64,000 bases of DNA from Adiantum capillus-veneris. Taxonomy: Eukaryota; Streptophyta; Polypodiopsida; Polypodiales; Pteridaceae. The stretch spans positions 64,972,003 to 65,036,002 of the forward strand of contig CM043957.1 of assembly GCA_014529385.2 (NCBI GenBank), read 5' to 3'. Both the position numbers and the translations under genes were made by a program. The notes beneath the pieces were generated by a model, which made no database searches, was not told the origin of the DNA, and was given only the letters and a program-made list of their open reading frames with translations. Every line of letters starts with the position of its first letter. Position 1 is the first letter of the stretch. Below, piece by piece: positions 57,383 to 64,000 of this stretch.

Positions 57383-60300
57383 TTGCTGCGTAAAGAGCTA
57401 GAGTCGAAGATTATGCATGAGGAAGATGATATGGACACTTTCCTTGCTAGTGTCAAGGATATCAATGAGCAACTCATTTGTGCAGGTAAAGTCATTTCTG
57501 ACAGTTCCCTTGTGCAGACTGTTCTTGATGCCTTACCAGATTCCTACCAGACTTTTGCTAGTACTTGGAGACTGATGACCCAAGGAAATCCTGAAGTTGT
57601 CAAGTTTGATGCATTATGCACATTGCTGTTGCAAGAGTCACTTTCTAGAAAAAACAGGACTAGGCAGCGTGCAGTTGAACAGGCTTTTATTGCTTCTCAA
57701 AGAAAGGGTGGTAACAGTAATGCAGCCACTTCTTATGGTTCTGCTACGAGTGGCAAAAATTCTGTTCCTAATGCTTCTGCTGGCAGCACTTCGTCTGGCA
57801 ATTCTGGTGATAAGGGCAAAAAGAAGATGCGTTGCCATTATTGTAAAGCCAATGATCACTTGATCAAGTCGTGTCCTAAGTTGAAGGCCAAAGAGGCTAA
57901 GAAGAAAGAGGGTGGTTCCACTGCAAATGCTGGTTCCACTACAAATGCAGCCATTGTTGAGTCTTCTATGAAAGGAGATTGTGATGCCGATGTTGATGCA
58001 GAATGGGCTTTTAGCGCAGAGTGCACTTACAATCCTGCTGTCCATGATGCATGCTTGTCAATTGCTGCAGATTCACATGTGTGGTATTTCAACAGTGGTG
58101 CTACAAAGCACATTACCTCACATCGTGAATTGTTTACCTCTCTCGAGTCTGTCCCTCATGGGAATTCAGTCACTTGTGCCAACAACGCCTCTTATCCAGT
58201 TCAGGGAATTGGAAAGATTGTGCTCACTGCTGCTAATGGCAGTTCCTTCACACTTGTTGATGCACTTTATGTACCTGGGATCAAGAAGAATCTCTTGTCT
58301 GTATCCGCACTTGCTAGACTTGGACTTGTAGTCAAATTTGTGGATGACAGATGTACAGTTCATGATCTCAGTTTTGGTGATGAAATTGTTGCATCTGGGC
58401 TTTTGTGCCGTGGGCTGTATAAGCTCACTTTGTATGACAAGTGTGGACAAAATTTTGCAAATGCTGTTGCAGATTCAAGGGCTATTTCAGATGCAAAACT
58501 TTGGCATGCACGTTTTGGTCATCTGAATTTTGCCAGTTTGCTGCGTTTGCAGAAATCTGATATGGTTGCTTCTTTGCCGCCTCTTGAAGCACCTATCAAA
58601 CATGTTTGTGAAGGCTGTATTCTGGGTAAAATGCAGCGTTCTAAGTTTCCAAAGGATGGTTCAGTTAGGGCCACATGCAGGTTGCAGCTTGTGCATAGTG
58701 ATGTTTGTGGGCCCATGCAAACTCCGTCCTTGGGCAATTACCTGTACTTCGTGACTTTCATTGATGATTACTCCAGGCATGCATGGGTATTTCCGCTTAA
58801 AGCGAAGTCCGAAGTTTTTATGTGCTTCAAACAATTTTTGGCTATGGCTGAAAATGTCTCAAAATGTACTATGGGCACCCTCCGTTCCGATCGAGGGGGG
58901 GAGTATATGTCTCATGAATTTAATGCATTTCTGGCTAGTCGTGGGATAAAACACCAATGTACAGTGCCTTATACACCTCAGCAAAATGGTGTTGCTGAGA
59001 GGAAAAACAGGTCACTAACGGAAATGGCACGATGTATGGTCAAAAGTCAAGCTTTGCCGCATTCTTTTTGGCTTGAGGCCATCATGTGTGCCACTTATGT
59101 ACTTAACAGGTGTCCTACGAAAGCTTTGCAGTCTATTACTCCATATGAAGCATGGCATGATAGAAAGCCTTCTATTGAGCACATGCGTGTTTTTGGCTGT
59201 TTGGCATATGCTTTGGTGCCACAAGTGCAGCGCAGAAAATTGGATGATAAGGCTGTCAAATGTATTTTTGTTGGTTATAGTGCTGAAAGCAAAGGTTACA
59301 GGTTGTATCATCCGCAAACAAAACGTATTTTGGTTTCACGGGATGTAGTGTTTGTGGAAGATTCTGTTCAACCCTTGCTGTCATGTACTAGAGACAGTAA
59401 TGTAAGCTCACAGGACATTTATGACACTTTGTTGCCTCTTTTCAGTGGTGGAAATACGAATGTAAGTTCCAATGAGGCAAATGTACAGCCTATGGGGGTT
59501 TCTGAAAATGTTTTAGAACAGCCTATTACTGATGCAGATGTACATGATGTACTTGATGAGGAAAGGGCTGAAAATGAGCACGCTAGAGGTATGCCAAAAT
59601 GGCTGGTGCACACTTTGCGTGACAGTAAATTGGATGCACCTTTATCTAGTCGTACTCGTTCAGGCTCTCGCCATGCATCTTATGCATCAGATTGTTATGC
59701 TTTGGCTGTGTCTAGTTTACATGATGTTGAGGAGCCTCTGTCTTTTGATGAAGCACAGAATTCAGAAAATTGGATTGCTGCCATGAAATCAGAATATGAT
59801 GCACTTATAGAGAATGACACATGGACTTTATGTGATTTGCCTCCTGGCAAAAAGGCCATTGGTACGAAGTGGGTTTACAAGTTGAAACGCAAGCCGGATG
59901 GTGAGATCGATCGCCATAAGGCTCGACTTGTTGCAAAGGGTTATGCACAACAAAAAGGCATAGATTATGAAGAGACTTTTGCTCCCACTTGTCGTATGAC
60001 TACTGTGCGTTTTCTATGTGCATTGGCAGCTCATTTTGGTTGGGATGTACATCAATCAGACATTGTTACTGCTTTCTTGAATGGTGACATATTTGAGGAA
60101 GTTTATGTAACGCAGCCTCGCGGTTTTGTCATAAAAGGACAAGAGGACAAAGTGTGCAAATGTAAGAAGGCTTTGTATGGGTTGAAGCAATCTCCTCGTG
60201 CTTGGTATGAGAAAGCTGACACTCATTTGGTTAAACGAGGCTTTCGTAACAGTCCAACAGAAAGCACATTGTATGTAAAGCGTGAGGATGATGTATTTCT

Positions 60301-61270
60301 CATTGTGGTTCTTTATGTTGATGATTTGCTGATCACTGGACCAAATGAGAGACATATTGCTGAATTTAAGGCTGATTTGAATGCTACTTTCAAGATGAAA
60401 GATTTGGGGCTGTTGCATCATTACTTGGGTATACAGTTTAAGCAGTGTGATGGTGGTATTGCCTTGTGTCAGAAAAGTTACATAGAGACATTGCTATGTA
60501 AGTTTGGACTTGAGGATTGCAAACCTATTTCCACTCCCATGGAAACAGGTTTGAAGTTGAGTCTACATGATGCTGGCGACCCTGCTGATGTCACTCTTTA
60601 CCAAACTGCTGTTGGCTGCCTCATTTATGTATGCAACACGAGGCCAGATATTCAGTTTGCAGTCTCGCAGGTCAGCAGATTTATGCATAGCCCAGGGTCT
60701 AAGCATTGGCAGGCTGTCAAGAGGATTTTCCGCTACCTTAGTGGCACTTTACATCTTGGCTTGTTTTATCCCAAGGGGGGATCATTGCCGCCAGACTTAC
60801 ATGCTTTTTCGGACTCAGATTGGGCTGGTTGTTTTGACACGCGAGTGTCCACAAGTGGTTTTTGTTTCATGCTTGGCAGTTCATGTATATCATGGTTGAG
60901 CAAGAAGCAACCTACTGTGGCCACTTCGAGTTGTGAGGCTGAGTACAGGGCAGTCTTCACAGCTACGGTTGAGTGTGTATGGCTCAGACGCCTTATGGCT
61001 GACTTGGGTGTTGGACAGGACACTGCCACCACTATCTACACTGACAGTCAGAGCGCATTGGCAGTTGCGAGGAACCCAGTTTTTCATGCTCGCACAAAGC
61101 ACATTGAGGTGCATTACCACTATGTCAGGGAGAGGCTCTCAGCAGGAGAGATCAGCTTGGCTTATGTGCCAACACAGGACAACCTTGCAGATCTTTTCAC
61201 AAAGGCATTGTCTCGTGAGAAGCTTGAAGCTTTCCGCAAAGCTTTGGGCTTACTCCCCTTTGTGGACTGA
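57383..61270 (+). CDS. third copia gag-pol polyprotein, 1295 codons open
   Basis: The rest of gag has a zinc knuckle CHYCKANDHLIKSC (about 57832-57875). The protease motif reads WYFNSGATKHIT, so the catalytic Asp of DSGA is Asn (codon AAC 58091-58093). Integrase: LWHARFGHLNF, CEGCILGK, VHSDVCGPM, RSDRGGEYM and NGVAERKNRS. RT: KWVYKLKRKPDGEIDRHKAR, IVTAFLNGDI and LYVDDLLITG. RNase H: AFSDSDWAGCFDTRVSTSGF, CEAEYRAVF, IYTDSQSALAVARNPVFHA and KHIEVHYHYV. It ends TGA at 61268. The open frame suggests a rather young copy, but the protease substitution and gag shift should prevent independent activity. Confidence 0.9.
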   Translation: MLRKELESKIMHEEDDMDTFLASVKDINEQLICAGKVISDSSLVQTVLDALPDSYQTFASTWRLMTQGNPEVVKFDALCTLLLQESLSRKNRTRQRAVEQAFIASQRKGGNSNAATSYGSATSGKNSVPNASAGSTSSGNSGDKGKKKMRCHYCKANDHLIKSCPKLKAKEAKKKEGGSTANAGSTTNAAIVESSMKGDCDADVDAEWAFSAECTYNPAVHDACLSIAADSHVWYFNSGATKHITSHRELFTSLESVPHGNSVTCANNASYPVQGIGKIVLTAANGSSFTLVDALYVPGIKKNLLSVSALARLGLVVKFVDDRCTVHDLSFGDEIVASGLLCRGLYKLTLYDKCGQNFANAVADSRAISDAKLWHARFGHLNFASLLRLQKSDMVASLPPLEAPIKHVCEGCILGKMQRSKFPKDGSVRATCRLQLVHSDVCGPMQTPSLGNYLYFVTFIDDYSRHAWVFPLKAKSEVFMCFKQFLAMAENVSKCTMGTLRSDRGGEYMSHEFNAFLASRGIKHQCTVPYTPQQNGVAERKNRSLTEMARCMVKSQALPHSFWLEAIMCATYVLNRCPTKALQSITPYEAWHDRKPSIEHMRVFGCLAYALVPQVQRRKLDDKAVKCIFVGYSAESKGYRLYHPQTKRILVSRDVVFVEDSVQPLLSCTRDSNVSSQDIYDTLLPLFSGGNTNVSSNEANVQPMGVSENVLEQPITDADVHDVLDEERAENEHARGMPKWLVHTLRDSKLDAPLSSRTRSGSRHASYASDCYALAVSSLHDVEEPLSFDEAQNSENWIAAMKSEYDALIENDTWTLCDLPPGKKAIGTKWVYKLKRKPDGEIDRHKARLVAKGYAQQKGIDYEETFAPTCRMTTVRFLCALAAHFGWDVHQSDIVTAFLNGDIFEEVYVTQPRGFVIKGQEDKVCKCKKALYGLKQSPRAWYEKADTHLVKRGFRNSPTESTLYVKREDDVFLIVVLYVDDLLITGPNERHIAEFKADLNATFKMKDLGLLHHYLGIQFKQCDGGIALCQKSYIETLLCKFGLEDCKPISTPMETGLKLSLHDAGDPADVTLYQTAVGCLIYVCNTRPDIQFAVSQVSRFMHSPGSKHWQAVKRIFRYLSGTLHLGLFYPKGGSLPPDLHAFSDSDWAGCFDTRVSTSGFCFMLGSSCISWLSKKQPTVATSSCEAEYRAVFTATVECVWLRRLMADLGVGQDTATTIYTDSQSALAVARNPVFHARTKHIEVHYHYVRERLSAGEISLAYVPTQDNLADLFTKALSREKLEAFRKALGLLPFVD

Positions 61271-61345
61271 TCCTGTCCTCAGGGCATGGCACTTCCCTTT
61301 ACTCATGTGCCAGCTCTCGTTCACCGCATCACTCCAGGGGGGATT

Positions 61346-61572
61346 TGTTACCATATACATGTGGTAGTGATGTGTGTGAACACACTAGGACCGCCGGGGC
61401 ATTTTTTCCCTCTTTAGGAGGTTTTTTCCCCCGTGCATTGTATATACGCCCATCACTCTAGGGCTATCTATCTTTCCATTGCACACTAAGTAACACACTC
61501 TCTATTGTGTGCCTTGAGCTTCCTTCGTCTTCTCCAAGCTGTGTGTGTTTCTCTGCAACCCTAATTCCAACA
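61346..61572 (+). repeat. 3' LTR of third copia
   Basis: TGTTACCATATACATG to CTAATTCCAACA, preceded by CCAGGGGGGATT (61334-61345). Its end is set by TG/CA borders and by the return to the interrupted minus-strand frame. Confidence 0.75.
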
Positions 61573-61817
61573 TTTAGGAGGCTGGCTAGATCTCCATAGA
61601 GGGTGGTGAGGTGAGAGGGAGAAATAGAATCTATACTGAAAAAATATCTAATTTGAAGCCCTAGAAGGAACATCAAACTCAATGCAGACATTAAAGTGAT
61701 GAATGGTGCCTCGAGCTGCTTGAAAATTGGATCCATCTCATAGCCTAGTACATAATTGGCCACCAACAAGATAAGGAGTACAAGGAGTAGAACCTGCAAC
61801 CACGAGTTTGTTGACAT
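61573..61817 (-). pseudogene. small membrane-protein gene, cut by copia 3' LTR
   Basis: From ATG 61817 the minus-strand frame starts MSTNSWLQVLLLVLLILLVA, a strong hydrophobic N-terminal segment (signal anchor or transmembrane), and has a second one (APFITLMSALSLMFLLGLQI, residues about 37-56). It runs about 82 codons to the LTR border at 61573; beyond that the frame is LTR sequence. A TATA box (TATAAATATA, minus, 61873-61864) stands about 50 bp upstream of the ATG. No family was recognised. The rest of the gene was not found beyond the copia element. Confidence 0.5.
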
Positions 61818-61942
61818 GGTTTAGAACTTAAGTGTATATAACATTGCTTAGAAGTTAAGTGTGTATATTTATACTAATTATCTGTTGTGTCATCAATTCT
61901 CTGCCTCTTATGAAGAACAACTATAAGATGATTACCATAAGC

Positions 61943-62005
<63 letters not shown>

Positions 62006-62284
62006 ACACCCCCCCCCCCCCCCGGTCCCAAGTGAGTTGCATGTGTTGGCTAATTTGATTTTGTGGATGATAATGAGCAGATTGGTAACAACCATGATGT
62101 CGATGGAGATGGTATTACAAGGGATGCAAATACTCTTGTGCAACTTTCTTCAGCATCCTATTCTTCATAAAAATCTCAGCAAAGAATTTGATGACACAAC
62201 AAATAATTAGTATAAATATACACACTTATTTTCTAAGCAATGTTATTTACACTTAACTTCTAATCCATGTCAACAAACTTATGG
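61801..62284. repeat. inverted duplication of promoter and start codon, arms about 120 bp
   Basis: 61801-61921 and 62161-62284 are inverted copies, close to 90 percent alike by eye with a few indels. Each arm holds TATAAATATA, TTCTAAGCAATGTTAT and CCATGTCAACAAACT, so two start codons point away from each other. The spacer holds (CT)n and a C run. Confidence 0.85.
61949..62023. repeat. (CT)n followed by C17 tract
   Basis: About 27 CT units, AACA, then a run of about 17 C, in the centre of the inverted duplication. Confidence 0.95.
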
Positions 62285-62299
62285 AAGTTTCCTCTCTAG
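62267..62299 (+). pseudogene. truncated second copy of the membrane-protein start
   Basis: Plus-strand ATG 62267 begins MSTNLWKFPL and stops at TAG 62297. The first four residues match the divergent minus-strand gene, after which similarity ends. The same upstream TATA element (62211-62220) is present. Confidence 0.55.
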
Positions 62300-62518
62300 A
62301 AAGCATTGTAAGAAGTTTCCTCTCTTGCACTCTTGAAGGCTGTGACTTAGACAATTGGTAGAGACCTCTCTAGGAATTAGTTAGGCGTCGGTCGATTGTA
62401 GGTTGACACCTTATACTTGCTTCTACGCGCCTGCGGGTCGAGCTTCGTCCTTAGGTGACATTACATGTTAGGTGAGCTCTCGCTGTGCTGACGTCTGTCG
62501 CGGCGTATTCGTCCAACA
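62300..62518 (+). repeat. probable end of a 5' LTR (start uncertain)
   Basis: The stretch ends GTATTCGTCCAACA directly before a tRNA-Asp-type primer site, so an LTR should end at 62518. Its start could not be placed because the partner LTR lies outside the window. Confidence 0.45.
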
Positions 62519-62519
62519 T

Positions 62520-62537
62520 TGGCGCCGCTGCCGGGGA
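62520..62537 (+). promoter_or_regulatory. primer binding site, tRNA-Asp type
   Basis: TGGCGCCGCTGCCGGGGA matches the complement of a plant tRNA-Asp 3' end at 16 of 17 positions. It marks a second Asp-primed element in plus orientation. Confidence 0.75.
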
Positions 62538-62539
62538 CG

Positions 62540-64000
62540 AAAACCTTAGGTAGGTGACCAAGACTAATCCTTGAGGATTGGGATTTTTGTCTTGCCAAGA
62601 GTCTCGCTTTACATTTAGATAGGATCAGAGGGTGGAGGAATCTCTAGGTCTTAGAGGGAGTCTAGGAAGCGTGTGTCTGGCCTAGATCCTTCGACGTAGG
62701 TAGAAGAGGTTGACGTAGGTAGTTTTAGGTAGTAGTCGATTCCTAGAGTAGGAGTTGGAGTGGTAGGAGCGGTGAGAGGAGAGCTTGAGAGTCCGGAGAG
62801 GCCAAAAAGAAACCAAAAACACCATTATCACGATAGGTAGGAGTAGAGTAAGTAGGACATCATGATTCAGGATCTAGAGCATTTCATGCATGTACACTTG
62901 CTTGGTAGAATCATTACAAGTTTGTAAAAGACGCACAAAGACGCAAAAGTGTGTTTGAAAGCCTAATTGAAGTCCAAAAGTTACTATGAGTGTTTCTGAT
63001 AGATCTACAGAGCATCAGGAGCATTCCTGTCAGAAAAAAACTTTAATTTTAAGCAAGAGATATCGTACGAGTAGGCAGTGCTGGAAATTGTAACCCTTCC
63101 CACCCTTCCTTAGGGGTCTAGCCCTGCACATGCATGGCACTTTTGTGATAGGCCTTCTCGGTGAAGAGCATGCTGTTTAGAGGCCCCTTCCCAATGGACG
63201 GGTCCTTTGAAAATAAGCCTTCACTAGGAAGGGCAAGTTTTGAAAATGACCTTCAAAGATAAATTCTATAGAATAGCCCAAAAGAATTCAAAGTAGAACG
63301 TTGCTTAGTTAAAACATGAACCTAAGTTCTAAGGTGTAACTCGGATGTGTTGCATTCAGGATTGACTCGTTTTAGTTTGAGCTTTGTGGTGGTAGGAAGT
63401 TTCTCGGATATATTATAATTTGCTGCCATGTGTCGTTTTGTCTTCCTATCAATTGGACATGTTGGGGTGGGGTGGCAAGGACCTCAATGTGGTGGCATCC
63501 ACTACTCAAGCTCTGTGTCCAAATATATTGTTTGTAAGATCCTAGTCTTTATGGTGTTTATGCTCCTTGTGGCATGTGATGCACATGGGGTTTTCATGGT
63601 CTGTAATGGTGGGTTGCGGGTCCATATAAAAGCCAAGACGCTTGTAGTGTTTTTCTTCTTTAATATAAATAGCTTCTGTTGAGCATTGCTTATATATTAG
63701 AAAAAAAAAATAAAGCCTAAGCTCTAAGGTGGTAAAATATAAGTTTAAATTTATTAAGATTTGAATCCCACCACCTAAATCAAAGAACAGATAACACTTT
63801 TAATATGTTATTTTTAATGAAGACCTTCAAAAAATCAAAATGTGACAAGATTTGAGAGTGGCAGCTCACTAGTTATGCTTTTTATACAGATGTAGATGCT
63901 TTGCAATGCAAAGTATGATGCAACTAGACTTGTGATGTGTGCAACGTGCATGATGATTCTAGAATCTAGCGACCTCTAAGCTCCTCCTCTAATGTCCTAC
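62540..64000 (+). other. probable retroelement leader; no gene recognised
   Basis: Downstream of the primer site there is no gag-like frame before the window end. A frame at 63428-63682 (MCRFVFLSIGHVGVGWQGPQ) has no recognised domain and lies in otherwise AT-rich sequence. Confidence 0.4.

Larger units (their letters stand above)
56984..61572 (+). mobile_element. third Ty1/copia element, 5' LTR not found
   Basis: gag and a long pol frame are followed by the purine tract CCAGGGGGGATT and a 227-bp 3' LTR. No matching LTR or primer site was seen within about 1.5 kb upstream of gag, so the 5' end is missing, rearranged or too diverged. It is not closely related to the other two copia elements. 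It interrupts a minus-strand membrane-protein gene at 61573. Confidence 0.85.

Overview
The window looks like nuclear DNA of a land plant with a large, repeat-rich genome. All recognisable transposons are plant-type: Ty1/copia and Ty3/gypsy LTR elements, an L1-like LINE and a CACTA element with TNP2-type domains. Very long CT/GA, CA/GT and TA microsatellites separate them. A fern or other non-seed plant seems most likely, but that is an inference from the general look of the sequence. No complete, intact host gene was found. No rRNA, tRNA or CRISPR array was recognised.

Layout: 1-108 is the 3' end of a LINE. Positions 1739-3807 (minus) hold a decayed multi-exon locus whose N-terminal part is a divergent histone H3 (CENH3-like features) and whose downstream exons form a Ulp1-type (C48) protease domain. 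CT-rich repeats fill 3.8-4.96 kb. A Tat-type Ty3/gypsy element with two RNase H domains occupies 5336-14074, preceded by a stray copy of its own pol tail. A SWIM zinc-finger remnant lies at 14.7-14.95 kb. A CACTA element spans 15314-22307, with its transposase on the minus strand and a LINE fragment and a large CT tract inside it.

From about 23.1 to 49.9 kb there is one degenerate LINE cut into three pieces. The first cut is a gag-protease-only Ty3/gypsy element (26250-35271, target duplication GTTTG). The second is a copia element (36193-48568, target duplication TTGCC), itself split inside gag by another copia element (39044-44477, target duplication CAAGG). All three insertions have paired LTRs and matching 5-bp target duplications, so the order of events can be read directly.

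Beyond 49.9 kb come a truncated minus-strand ORF, an AT-rich stretch with tandem repeats, a striking series of stem-loops with a conserved loop and different stems (53.1-53.64 kb), an exon with a protein-kinase N-lobe (54.7-55.2 kb), a fourth LTR element (copia, 56.98-61.57 kb, 5' LTR not found) that interrupts a small membrane-protein gene, a head-to-head inverted duplication of that gene's promoter and start codon (61.8-62.3 kb), and finally an LTR end with a tRNA-Asp-type primer site (62.52 kb).

Most coding remnants carry nonsense codons that are mainly TAG in place of CAG, as expected from deamination at methylated CHG sites in silenced repeats. The items most worth following up are the hairpin array, the histone H3-Ulp1 locus, and a leader segment of about 300 bp shared by one gypsy and two copia elements.
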